A stretch of DNA of 64,000 nt from Gammaproteobacteria bacterium. Its GTDB lineage: Bacteria; Pseudomonadota; Gammaproteobacteria; Ga0077554; Ga007554. This document shows positions 56,014-64,000 of the stretch, in pieces. The stretch spans positions 1-64,000 of the forward strand of contig JAMPIW010000004.1 of assembly GCA_040183005.1 (NCBI GenBank), in the 5' to 3' direction. The notes under the pieces are model-generated. The model had not been told where the DNA came from. It saw nothing but the letters and a program-made list of their open reading frames with translations, and ran no database searches. Both the position numbers and the translations under genes were made by a program. Positions within the stretch are counted from its first letter, which is position 1. Every line of letters begins with the position of its first letter.

Positions 56014-56435
56014 TCTCTCCTCACGACGCTTGTTGAATCACGGTATCCAGCAGCCTGTCGGACTTAGGTCGAATCTACTGCGAAAGTGGGAGAGCGGCCC
56101 ACTTTTCCGCCATTTTTTGTCGAATAGTGCCAGCTATTTTCCTCAAAATAGCGGAAAATTGTCCTCGCTCTCCCGCTACGATCCCCTAAGTCCGACAGGC
56201 TGCTAGCATCTCCATTACAAAACAAACTTCTGCTTGGCCCGTGGCAGCTGGCTGATCTGCTCGATCTGTTTCTCCAGTGTTGAGGCGGGGCCGCACTTAC
56301 TCTTAGCCGTCTTCGAGCCGCCCCTCGACGGTAATCTCCAGGCTCTTGGTGCCACCGCGATCCGCTGCCGTCCCGCCTCATAGTGAATCATGGTTTGCTG
56401 CGAGATCCCCAGTATATCAAAGACCCGGCTGGCCG
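56014..56435 (-). pseudogene. XRE-family regulator, broken and split by a MITE
   Basis: On the minus strand the pieces LGISQQTMIHYEAGRQRIAV (about 56420-56360), LEKQIEQISQLPRAKQKFVL (about 56280-56222) and, beyond the MITE, DTVIQQAS with a stop (56014-56041) form the end of a known type of helix-turn-helix regulator (consensus end ...FVLEMLDTVIQQAS). Frameshifts lie between the first two pieces and before the MITE. Removing 56049-56204 restores an in-frame MLDT. Confidence 0.65.
56049..56204. mobile_element. 156-bp MITE with 20-bp perfect terminal inverted repeats
   Basis: AGCAGCCTGTCGGACTTAGG (56049-56068) and its exact reverse complement (56185-56204) bound an insert with no coding capacity. 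The insert is itself partly palindromic (GCGGGAGAGCGAGGAC-like arms). It interrupts the regulator pseudogene inside a leucine codon. The parent transposon is not in the window. Confidence 0.82.
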
Positions 56436-56502
56436 CGAGACCTTCATGGTCTATGATGTGCGCGGGCGCCGTACCCTATTAAATGCGGTGGGTTGGTGCT
56501 GA

Positions 56503-58122
56503 GCTTGCGAAGTCCAACGCCTCACCGTCTACAACAGCTTCACCACCGACGCAGAAGGCCGCATCACCCAGGAAGCGCTGGGCAACGGCCTCGCCACCAC
56601 ACGCAGCTTCGACCCCCTGGGCCGAGTCAAGAGCATCGCCACCGGCAGCACCATCCAAAACCTGGCCTATGCCTACGACGCCACCGGCAACCTCACCTCG
56701 CGCAAGGACAACGTCCAGAGCCTCACCGAAAGCTTCGGTTACGACGAACTCAACCGCCTCACCAGCGTCACCGGCCCCGCGTCCAAGAGCTATGCCTATT
56801 CGGCGGACGGCAACATCACCGCCAAATCCGACATGGGGGATCAATATCTCTACGGCGAAACCACCCCCGCCGGTCCCCACGCCGTCACCAGTATCAAAAA
56901 AGCCGGTGCGTTGATCGGCAGCTACAGTTACGACGCCAACGGCAACCTGCGTACCGGCGGCGGCCGTAGCTTCGCCTACACCTCCTTCAACCTCCCCAGC
57001 GCCATCACCCAAGGCACAGCGACGTCCACCTTCACCTACGACGCCGACCACGCCCGCGCCACCCAGGTGGCAGGCGGCGAAACCACCGTCTACCTCAACC
57101 CGCGCTGGGACGACGGCATTCATTACGAAAAAACCACCAAAGCCAGCGGCCTCATCGAACACCGCCATTACCTCTACGCCGGCAACATCCCCATCGCCCT
57201 CTACACCACGCGTAGCGACAACACCAGCAGCACCCGATACCTGCACAAAGACCACCTCGGCTCGGTGGATGCCATTACCAACGAAACCGGCGCGTTAGCA
57301 GAACGCTTCAGCTACGACGCCTGGGGCAAGCGCCGCCAAGGCAACTGGCTCGACGCCACCGCGCCCATCGCAGGCGCAACCACCCACCACGGCTACACCG
57401 GCCACGAACACCTCGACGGCCTGGGTTTGATCCACATGAACGCGCGGGTGTATGATCCAGCCATTGGGCGTTTCCTCCAGGCGGATCCGATTGGGTTTGA
57501 GGGGGGGTTGAATCTTTACACCTATGTTGAGAATAACCCAGGTACGCTCGTTGATCTGGCTGGAACTGAAACGGGTTACGTTTCATATTGCGCAGGCAAG
57601 GGAACGTGCGACTCTATCGCCGCCTCCTTCCCATCCTCCGGTACCATACTTGGCCGATTGTGGAACACGCTGTCTACCGGGCTGTTTATACTGGGAATGG
57701 CGTCTGATAGCATCCCTCCCATCTTGGCGACAGAGGGGCGGGTGCTTTCGACGGGGGTTGCAAAGGGAATACCCGGAATCGATAAACCGTTTAGAGCTGC
57801 GAATTCTGCGCATCCACCAAATGCATCTCTTGTAGAACAAATGAATAACATGAGGATCTGTAGTGGAACTGATTGTTCTGAGATAGCAGAAAAATTGTTT
57901 AATGCATCCGGTGGAAATGGAAAGATTTTGAGGGTGACTGGAGCAAATGGAAGCGATTTAAACCTTCTTGAATACGGAAAGGTCGGCGGAGGATTTAAGT
58001 ATCACGAAGTGTTTACTGATGGGAAATATCTCTACGATCCACGTTTAAGCAGTTCTCCGGTACCTAAAGGTGACTGGCAGCAAATGATCAATGGTTTGAA
58101 TCCCGGAGCAACCATCAAATGA
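56503..58122 (+). pseudogene. RHS-family fragment with papain-like toxin tip F
   Basis: An open frame of 539 codons following a TGA at 56500, with no start codon until GTG/ATG positions deep in the core. The core shows YD repeats (YAYDATGNLTSRKDN, YSYDANGNLRTGGG, YTGHEHLDGLGLIHM) and the end motif ARVYDPAIGRFLQADPIGFE at about 57446. The tip (about 57550-58122) contains SGTDCSEIAEKLFNASGG, FKYHEVFTDGKYLYDPRLS and VPKGDWQQMINGLNPGATIK; C, H and D in these motifs fit a papain-like cysteine-peptidase or deamidase fold. The N-terminal RHS shell is missing, so it is probably a cassette, not a working effector. It overlaps its downstream gene by ATGA. Confidence 0.75.
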
Positions 58123-58529
58123 CAGGTAGAGAAATCATCGATGTATTAGAACGGTTTTTTGTGCTTGCATGGTTTCGTTACGGTGCGTTAAAGAGCCCTG
58201 ATCAAAATCAGTACCCACCAATAATTATTTGGAGATATGACGCTGATGTAATGGCGGCCGATGATATAAGATTAGCCGAAAGTGCGATTACGATGGCAGT
58301 CGAATCTTTCCTAGGTAATGTAAATTGGGTTTTATATTTCAGTGGTAGAAATTGGGTGTTGGTACCGAAACGTGTCAAAGATTTGGAAGACGCTGGTGAA
58401 TATAGAAGTGATACAGAAATATTGACAATGCTAGCGGAGAATGACCCCAGCTTTGGTTTTAAGGCTAATAGCGATTTGCCAGCGTTAGCAAAATGTATCG
58501 AAGGGTATTTGTCGCAAAATAGTGGATAG
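58119..58529 (+). CDS. candidate immunity protein F
   Basis: A 136-residue protein coupled to tip F by ATGA (start MTGREIIDVLERFFVLAWFR; later SAITMAVESFLGNVNWVLYF). Acidic and AT-rich. The position makes it the likely immunity partner of the papain-like tip; no family is recognised. Confidence 0.65.
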   Translation: MTGREIIDVLERFFVLAWFRYGALKSPDQNQYPPIIIWRYDADVMAADDIRLAESAITMAVESFLGNVNWVLYFSGRNWVLVPKRVKDLEDAGEYRSDTEILTMLAENDPSFGFKANSDLPALAKCIEGYLSQNSG

Positions 58530-58613
58530 CTGTAGCGCGGTAGGATGGGTGTGTCCTGAATTTTGTGTAAACGGAATTCATTAATGTTGCGGCATCCGCT
58601 CATCAAACTGGAT

Positions 58614-58711
58614 AGCAAGTAGCCCGGATGGAATGAAATGAAATCCGGGGTTTTCGGTTGTCTGAGCCAGCGCCGCCCTTGATTACGCTTCGCTTCATCG
58701 GGGCTGCATGG
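58614..58711. repeat. REP pair upstream of the RAYT gene
   Basis: Starts AGCAAGTAGCCCGGATGG, shows the palindrome CCCGGAT...ATCCGGGG, and ends with an inverted partner CGCTTCATCGGGGCTGCATG. The first eleven bases match the left end of R2-R4. RAYT genes are normally flanked by the REPs they act on. Confidence 0.8.
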
Positions 58712-58739
58712 TTGCTCATTATGCGGTTAAACTCTGTCG

Positions 58740-59264
58740 ATGGTCATGTATCGGCGCAATCGGGTTCCCGGTGGGACCTATTTCTTTACGGTCACATTGC
58801 GTGATCGGTCGTCGTCGATCTTGGTGGATCGGATTGATGATCTACGCAAGGTGTTGTCGTCGGTGGTGCGCGCACGTCCGTTTGAAATCGCGGCGATGGT
58901 GGTGCTGCCGGAACATTTTCATGCGCTGTGGACACTGCCGCCGGGGGATGACGACTATCCGGGGCGGATACGCCTGTTGAAAAGCCGGTTTACGCGATGC
59001 GCCGTAGCGGCGGGGGTGGTCACGCGGCGCAATGCCAAGGGTGAGTACGATCTCTGGCAACGACGCTATTGGGAACACACCATCCGCGACGACCGGGATT
59101 TTGAAAAACACGTTGATTACATTCACTGGAATCCCGTGAAACATGGGCATGTCACGCGCGTGGCGGACTGGCCGTATTCCACATTTCACCGCTATGCGGC
59201 GCGGGGTGTGTACCCGCTTGACTGGGCGGGCGATCATGCCCAGGGGGATTCCTTTGACGAATAA
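58740..59264 (+). CDS. REP-associated tyrosine transposase (RAYT)
   Basis: A 174-residue Y1 HUH single-strand transposase. RNRVPGGTYFFTVTLRDRSS at the start is the RAYT signature, the HUH motif is PEHFHALWTLP (about 60-70), and the catalytic-tyrosine helix is FEKHVDYIHWNPVKHG (about 120-135). REPs flank it on both sides. The RAYT fragments in R2-R4 come from a related but different gene (about two thirds identical over the shared 34 residues by eye). It appears intact. Confidence 0.93.
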   Translation: MVMYRRNRVPGGTYFFTVTLRDRSSSILVDRIDDLRKVLSSVVRARPFEIAAMVVLPEHFHALWTLPPGDDDYPGRIRLLKSRFTRCAVAAGVVTRRNAKGEYDLWQRRYWEHTIRDDRDFEKHVDYIHWNPVKHGHVTRVADWPYSTFHRYAARGVYPLDWAGDHAQGDSFDE

Positions 59265-59301
59265 CCCCGGAATCCGTTTCACTCCTTCCGGGCTACCTCG
59301 C
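59264..59301. repeat. REP downstream of the RAYT gene
   Basis: CCCCGGAATCCGTTTCACTC leads into CTTCCGGGCTACCTCGCT: the inverted counterpart of the upstream REP. It abuts the ybeD-end copy at 59302. Confidence 0.75.
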
Positions 59302-59358
59302 TACCGTGATTTAACAGCGTGCCCCGAGGTTTTATGGGCGTTGTGATGCCGTTGTGTC
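59302..59358 (+). pseudogene. second copy of the ybeD 3' end
   Basis: TACCGTGATTTAACAGCGTG and the following bases match 48657-48713 at about 50 of 57 positions. The match covers the last 45 bp of ybeD (YRDLTACPEVLWAL and stop) and 12 bp beyond. It begins exactly at the end of the RAYT downstream REP. Together the two copies bracket the RHS/REP island. Confidence 0.85.
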
Positions 59359-59389
59359 GTGGCGCAGCGCGCCCTATGGGATTGCGGCA

Positions 59390-59770
59390 CTATTCATCCA
59401 GCACAAGTAACATCTTATATTCATGCGCATCAAAGATCATCTCTAGTGTCTTGATTTTTCCATCCTGGACATTAGCCCAAAACACCAGCGTACTTGAACG
59501 CTTTTCCGAGATCTGAGAAGTGACGTTGAGAATATGGCAAACGTCATCGCCGTTTACAAAAACTTTGCGCGACTCCACCCGCTGCACAATGGGTGACGCC
59601 AGTTCGGCATAAGCAATAAATTGGTCGGCAGATTCGAATTCATTTAATGGGGTGACGTAGTGAAAGCCCTCATCGGCAAGATAAGTACGGGCACGCGCAT
59701 AATCGAAAGCTATCGCCGCCTCCAGGTATGCATTAACGATATCCAGTGGTTTTAGCAGCTCCGTAGTCAA
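59390..59770 (-). CDS. NTF2-like (SnoaL/limonene-epoxide-hydrolase fold) protein
   Basis: A 126-residue single-domain protein with the cone-shaped NTF2 fold: VNAYLEAAIAFDYARARTYL, FHYVTPLNEFESADQFIAYA, and the closing strands TLVFWANVQDGKIKTLEMIF. Such proteins include isomerases, hydrolases and dimerisation modules; nothing fixes the substrate. It lies just right of the island and reads toward it. Confidence 0.7.
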   Translation of the reverse strand: MTTELLKPLDIVNAYLEAAIAFDYARARTYLADEGFHYVTPLNEFESADQFIAYAELASPIVQRVESRKVFVNGDDVCHILNVTSQISEKRSSTLVFWANVQDGKIKTLEMIFDAHEYKMLLVLDE

Positions 59771-60034
59771 CAGTGCGATCCCTTATGCTTTCGTCATCCT
59801 GACGGTAAAAGTGGCGATGAGCCAATCTGGCGGGGCTGGTTGTTGTCAGCGCCCGGCCATTAAACTGAATAGTAGACCGATTCAGGGCGTCTTTCTATCC
59901 CTTTTGCGTTATCGTCCCAATTCCCGGCTGGTCTTTTTAATACGGCTGGCCGTGTAATATGATGGCTTATATATACGTGGTCAGGTCTGCGAGAAGGCGG
60001 GTGATTTACCGTCATGTTCTGAAGATATAGGAGT
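59771..60034. other. intergenic region with divergent promoters expected
   Basis: About 260 bp between divergent genes. No gene, RNA or repeat was recognised; an AT-rich stretch (TAATATGATGGCTTATATAT, around 59956-59975) could hold promoter elements. Confidence 0.35.
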
Positions 60035-60040
60035 TTGCCG

Positions 60041-60526
60041 GTGAAAGAGTCTTTAAAAGCGGGTTTTACCTTCGGTCTGATTTCCGGGGTCATAACGACG
60101 CTTGGGCTGATGGTGGGTCTGCATTCCGGCACTCATTCCAGACTGGCAGTGATGGGCGGAGTTTTGACCATAGCGATAGCCGATGCCTTCTCCGACGCGT
60201 TGGGGGTGCATGTCTCCGAGGAATACAAGAACAAATCCTCCGCGCGCGAGGTATGGGAGGCGACGCTGGCAACATTAGCGTCGAAAGCGGTGTTTGCCCT
60301 TACCTTTCTGGTGCCTGTCCTGCTGTTGGATCTACCCACTGCCATCATCGCCGCTGTCGTCTGGGGATTAAGTCTGATCTGTATTCTGAGTTATGCCATC
60401 GCGCGGGCGGTCGGCGAAAAACCGATCAAGGTGGTGATGGAGCACCTGACGATTGCCGTTGCAGTGATTGTCATGACCCATTACCTGGGGGACTGGGTGG
60501 CGGCAACGTTTGGCGAGGTGCGATAG
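60041..60526 (+). CDS. VIT/CCC1-type membrane protein
   Basis: From the GTG at 60041, with TAGGAG seven bases upstream, the protein has 161 residues with about four to five membrane helices (FTFGLISGVITTLGLMVGL, LASKAVFALTFLVPVLLLDL, TIAVAVIVMTHYLGDWVA). IAIADAFSDALGVHVSEEYK near residues 46-65 resembles the D/S-rich first helices of vacuolar iron transporter relatives. Shorter than typical VIT proteins (about 230), so metal transport is only a suggestion. A TTG at 60035 is an alternative start. Confidence 0.65.
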   Translation: MKESLKAGFTFGLISGVITTLGLMVGLHSGTHSRLAVMGGVLTIAIADAFSDALGVHVSEEYKNKSSAREVWEATLATLASKAVFALTFLVPVLLLDLPTAIIAAVVWGLSLICILSYAIARAVGEKPIKVVMEHLTIAVAVIVMTHYLGDWVAATFGEVR

Positions 60527-60686
60527 GGGAAAAACTTGCGCGATGCCTGGTGTTTGCCGCGCCATACATAACAAAACCTTATACAATAGATAGATATTGT
60601 TGACTTTTACTTATGCAACGATTTGATTATCGTTACGCTCTGCGTTAATCACAGTGCAGCAAACAAAATACACAAGGTGAAATAGC

Positions 60687-61649
60687 ATGGAGATGCAGTC
60701 GATCGGTTCCTGGTGGATGTGGGCGGGCTTTATTGTCCTTGTGCTGGTGATGCTGGCGGTGGACATGTTTCTGCTCGGTAGGCAGGGCGCGCACAAGGTG
60801 TCTGTGAAGGAGGCGCTGGGATGGTCCATCGTCTGGGTATCTACGGCGATGATCTTCAATGGCGCGCTGTGGTGGTATCTCGATGGTCAGATGGGGCGGG
60901 AAATCGCCAACCAAAAGGCGCTGGAGTTTTTCACCGGTTATCTGATCGAAAAATCCCTCGCAGTCGACAACATTTTTGTCTTCCTGATGATCTTCAGCTA
61001 TTTTGCCGTGCCCCCCGAATACCAGCGCCGCGTGCTGCTCTATGGTGTGCTGGGGGCGATTATCATGCGTGCGGTGATGATCCTGCTCGGTGCGATGCTC
61101 ATCGCAAAATTCCACTGGATTTTATATTTATTCGGAATGTTTCTGCTGGTTACCGGCATCAAGATGTTTTTCTTCGCCGACGCAAAGCCGAACCTGGAGA
61201 AGAATCCCTTGCTGCGTTGGATGCGCAGCCATATGAAAATCACCAACGAATATCATGGGGAAAAATTCTTCGTGATGAAGGAAGGTATCCGTTACGCCAC
61301 GCCAATGTTTCTGGTGCTGATGTTGATCGAGTTTAGCGATTTGATATTCGCCGTGGATAGTATCCCGGCGATTTTCGCGGTGACGGAAGATCCGTTTATC
61401 GTCTTCACCTCAAACATCTTCGCCATTCTCGGCCTGCGCGCCATGTATTTTCTGCTGGCCGATGTTGCCGAGCGCTTTCATCTGCTTAAGTACGGTTTGG
61501 CGTTGGTGCTGATGTTCATTGGCGTCAAGATGCTGATCGTGGAGTTATATAAAATCCCTGTGCTGCTTGCGCTGGGTGTGGTCGCGGCAATTTTGGCGAC
61601 ATCGGTGATACTGAGCCTTGCGAGCACGAAGAACCTGAAAAAGGGCTAG
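60687..61649 (+). CDS. terC: TerC/Alx-family membrane protein
   Basis: A 320-residue polytopic protein. Family motifs: FFTGYLIEKSLAVDNIFVFL (about 76-95) and LIEFSDLIFAVDSIPAIFAV (about 212-231), the two acidic half-repeats thought to bind metal, plus LRAMYFLLADVAERFHLLKY. Relatives export manganese or calcium or are linked to tellurite resistance. I looked for a yybP-ykoY manganese riboswitch upstream and saw none. Its stop TAG shares bases with the hrpA stop on the other strand (CTAG at 61646-61649). Confidence 0.93.
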   Translation: MEMQSIGSWWMWAGFIVLVLVMLAVDMFLLGRQGAHKVSVKEALGWSIVWVSTAMIFNGALWWYLDGQMGREIANQKALEFFTGYLIEKSLAVDNIFVFLMIFSYFAVPPEYQRRVLLYGVLGAIIMRAVMILLGAMLIAKFHWILYLFGMFLLVTGIKMFFFADAKPNLEKNPLLRWMRSHMKITNEYHGEKFFVMKEGIRYATPMFLVLMLIEFSDLIFAVDSIPAIFAVTEDPFIVFTSNIFAILGLRAMYFLLADVAERFHLLKYGLALVLMFIGVKMLIVELYKIPVLLALGVVAAILATSVILSLASTKNLKKG

Positions 61650-64000
61650 ACCTTCTGCGATTGCAGCTCCTGCCACATCTTCTGCAACCGCTTCGCCGAG
61701 ACAGGTGCCGCTGTTTTGAGTTCTTGCGCGAACAGCGATACCCGCAGCTCTTCCAGCAGCCAGCGGTATTCCTCCAGAGTGGCAGCAGAAGCATGTTGCC
61801 AGTATGTTTGCCAGAGGGGCGCGAGTTCACCTTGAAGCTGTTGATCGCGCGCGGGGTTGCGCGGCAGTTTTTCCAGGCGCAGGCGGGTGGCTTTGAGGTA
61901 ACGCGGCAGGTGCTGTAGTCGCGGCCAGGAGGTTCGTGTGACGAAACCTGGGTAGATCAGGCGTTGCAGTTGGTCCTTGATGTCGGTCAATGCGGGCTGG
62001 CAGGCGGGTGGTAGCGGGGCCTTGAGGCCTTTTTGTATCGCTGCATATTCGGCGAGTGTAGCCTGGATGCAGGTGCAAATCTCATTGGCGAGAGTGGGCA
62101 GGCGTGCCTTGCCTTGTTCCTTGCGTTGCTCGAAGGCTTGCTGGGTACGCGGCAGGCTAGTGTCGAGAAAGGCGCGTGTAACGGCGGCAGCGACCAGATC
62201 TTGCTTGAGTTCTTCGCAACGCCCGAGCGGCACATAGTGCAGGCACATGGTCTGCAGTCCGGGCAGGTTCTTTTCCAGATATTTGATTTGTTGTGGTAGT
62301 TGCGTCATGTACAGGCGCAGTAGGCCGCGCTGCATGGCGTGGTGTGCGGCCTCGCGGGTATCGAACAGGCGCAATGCCACGGCATCACCTTCCTCGGCCA
62401 GGGCGGGGTAGCCGATGAGGGTCAGGCCATCGCGCTGGAATTCGATCTGCTCAGGCAACTCGCCGAAGTCCCAGGCGGTAATCCCACTGCGGCCGAAGGT
62501 GTTGCGCGGCAATTCGGCAAACGCGGCCTGGGCCTGCGCGCGATGGCCCTGTTGCAGCTTGGCCAGGTCGCGGCCGATGGCAATCACCTGGCCGTTAGCG
62601 TCCACCACCTTGAAATTCATGCGCAGGTGCGCGGGTAGCGCATCCGCGCGCCAGGCCTCGGCGGGAATTTCTATTCCTGTGATTTTGCCCAGAATGGCAG
62701 TGATGGATTGAATCAGGGTTGGCGTGCCAGGTGTCAGGGTTTGCAGGCAGATGTCGGCATAGTTGGGCACGGGTACGAAGTGGCGGCGCAGTCCTTGCGG
62801 CAGGGACTTCAGCAGCGCTGTGACCTTTTCGCGCAGCAGCCCAGGCACCAGCCAATCGAAGCGGGCGGGCTGGAGCTGGTTAAGCACCGAGACGGGGACG
62901 ATAACGGTGACGCCGTCTTCTTCATGGCCTGGCTCGAAGCGGTATTCCAACTGCAAGCGCAGGCCTTGCAGCTCCAGATGCGCAGGAAACTGCTCCGAGC
63001 TCGCGGCCACCGCGCCCTCAGTCATAAGATCTTCGCGGGTCAGGAACAGCAGACGCGGATTGGTGCGCTCCTGTTCCTTGTGCCAGCGTTCGAACAGCGG
63101 GCCGTTATAGATCCCCGCAGGAATGCGCGCATCGTAAAATGCATAGAGCTGATGCTCGTCGATGACAAGATCACGCCGCCGTTGTTTGTGCTCCAGCTCC
63201 TCGACTTCCGTCAGTAAATCGCGGTTGTGCGTGAAGAACGGCGCATTGGTGCGGTACTCGCCCTCGACCAAGGCGGCACGGATGAAGATCTCGCGCGCCG
63301 TTACCGGATCAATGGGGCCAAAGACTATACGACGTTTTTCAACCACAGTGAGGCCGAACAGTACGACACGTTCGTAGGCCACCACCTGGGCGCTGCCCTT
63401 CTCCCAGTGCGGCTCAAAATGGCTGCGCCGCAACAGATGCGCGCCGACGCGCTCCAGCCACTCGGGTTCGATGCGCGCCACGGTGCGGGCATAGAGGCGC
63501 GCGGTCTCCACCAGTTCGGCGGCCATGATCCACTTGGGCGGTTTTTTGTGGAGTGCAGAGCCGGGAAAAATCGCAAGCTTGGTGTTGCGCGCCCCCAGGT
63601 ATTCGCGATCGTCGCCCTTGACGGCGATATTGCCAAGCAACCCCGCCAGCAGCGCGCGATGGATGGCGGCATAATCGGCGGGGATGTCGTTGAGGCGCAG
63701 CCCAATTTCCTTGGCCACGGTATAAAGCTGGGTATGGATGTCGCGCCACTCGCGCATGCGCACATAAGACAGGTAGCGCTCAGCGCACCAGCGGCGCAGC
63801 TTGGCTTGGGACAAGTGGCGCGCCTGTTCTTCGTAGGCGTCCCACAGCCTGAGATAACTCAGGAAGTCCGAGCGCTCGTCGCTGAAAGCACGGTGGCAGG
63901 TATCGGCCTGTTGTTGAGACTCCAAAGGACGCTCGCGCGGATCGGCGATGCTCAAGGCGGCCGCGATGATCAAGGCCTCGCTCAGACAGTGTTCGTCGCG
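61646..64000 (-). CDS. hrpA: ATP-dependent RNA helicase HrpA, C-terminal part
   Basis: The frame is open to the right edge, so only about the last 784 residues are visible. They begin in the helicase-associated region (DEHCLSEALIIAAALSIADP) and include the HrpA/HrpB OB-like segment (LGNIAVKGDDREYLGARNTK, LAIFPGSALHKKPPKWIMAA) and the long DUF3418 C-terminal domain found in HrpA (IFIRAALVEGEYRTNAPFFT, ARIPAGIYNGPLFERWHKEQ). DEAH motifs I-VI lie outside the window. HrpA rescues stalled ribosomes and remodels mRNA in Escherichia coli. Confidence 0.93.
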   Translation of the reverse strand, partial: RDEHCLSEALIIAAALSIADPRERPLESQQQADTCHRAFSDERSDFLSYLRLWDAYEEQARHLSQAKLRRWCAERYLSYVRMREWRDIHTQLYTVAKEIGLRLNDIPADYAAIHRALLAGLLGNIAVKGDDREYLGARNTKLAIFPGSALHKKPPKWIMAAELVETARLYARTVARIEPEWLERVGAHLLRRSHFEPHWEKGSAQVVAYERVVLFGLTVVEKRRIVFGPIDPVTAREIFIRAALVEGEYRTNAPFFTHNRDLLTEVEELEHKQRRRDLVIDEHQLYAFYDARIPAGIYNGPLFERWHKEQERTNPRLLFLTREDLMTEGAVAASSEQFPAHLELQGLRLQLEYRFEPGHEEDGVTVIVPVSVLNQLQPARFDWLVPGLLREKVTALLKSLPQGLRRHFVPVPNYADICLQTLTPGTPTLIQSITAILGKITGIEIPAEAWRADALPAHLRMNFKVVDANGQVIAIGRDLAKLQQGHRAQAQAAFAELPRNTFGRSGITAWDFGELPEQIEFQRDGLTLIGYPALAEEGDAVALRLFDTREAAHHAMQRGLLRLYMTQLPQQIKYLEKNLPGLQTMCLHYVPLGRCEELKQDLVAAAVTRAFLDTSLPRTQQAFEQRKEQGKARLPTLANEICTCIQATLAEYAAIQKGLKAPLPPACQPALTDIKDQLQRLIYPGFVTRTSWPRLQHLPRYLKATRLRLEKLPRNPARDQQLQGELAPLWQTYWQHASAATLEEYRWLLEELRVSLFAQELKTAAPVSAKRLQKMWQELQSQKV

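Noticed and set aside
48657-59358. Classical integrative element with tyrosine recombinase
   Set aside because: The bracketing repeats fit the idea, but no integrase, excisionase or conjugation gene lies between them; kept only as a finding about duplicated ends.
60527-60686. Possible yybP-ykoY manganese riboswitch before terC
   Set aside because: Such an element often precedes terC-like genes, but I could not find its conserved core or a terminator hairpin in these 160 bases.

Overview
The window looks like chromosomal DNA of a gammaproteobacterium (GC-rich, Gram-negative). Supporting evidence: the divergent ygfB-pepP-ubiH and zapB-like/zapA clusters, a 6S RNA directly upstream of 5-formyl-THF cyclo-ligase, a type II secretion operon gspF-N, the type IV pilus operon pilMNOPQ next to PBP1A, gatCAB beside mreBCD, and the wall-elongation chain mrdA-rodA-mltB-rlpA-dacA-dat-ybeD. 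A cupredoxin (pseudoazurin) hints at respiratory electron transfer. No rRNA, tRNA or CRISPR array was seen.

Layout. 1-3.1 kb: a degraded gene of a conserved unknown family, invaded by two ISL3-type elements; one is complete, with an 8-bp target duplication and an A7 slippery site. 3.1-7.0 kb: ubiquinone (ubiH), aminopeptidase (pepP), ygfB, then divergent cell-division genes (zapB-like, zapA). 7.0-14.6 kb: a transposase remnant, a DUF255 protein, a kelch protein, ilvA, a Lys/Ala-rich histone-like protein, an EVE-domain protein, 5-FCL and 6S RNA. 14.8-21.8 kb: a truncated Crp/Fnr gene followed by gspF-N without gspC, D and E. 21.8-31.9 kb: alanine dehydrogenase, pilQPONM (minus strand), mrcA. 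31.9-46.8 kb: gatBAC (minus strand), mreBCD, mrdA, rodA, mltB, rlpA, pseudoazurin, a LolA-like protein, dacA, dat.

46.8-59.4 kb is the accessory region. An intact IS4-family element with a 9-bp target duplication sits between dat and ybeD. Behind ybeD lies a roughly 10.6-kb island bracketed by a second, diverged copy of the last 57 bp of the ybeD locus. The island holds three RHS core fragments, at least five toxin-tip/immunity or orphan-tip modules, an IS30 element, hicAB and a parE-type toxin-antitoxin pair, a MITE inside an XRE-regulator pseudogene, and a full REP-associated tyrosine transposase (RAYT). Five copies of a short REP/RAYT-derived element sit at the junctions between modules, often exactly where an RHS core has been cut or an orphan tip begins. 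This REP-punctuated RHS tip array is the most unusual structure in the window.

59.4-64 kb returns to ordinary genes: an NTF2-like protein, a VIT-family membrane protein, TerC, and the C-terminal part of HrpA running off the right edge. All assignments rest on reading the sequence and remembered family features; no database search was made.
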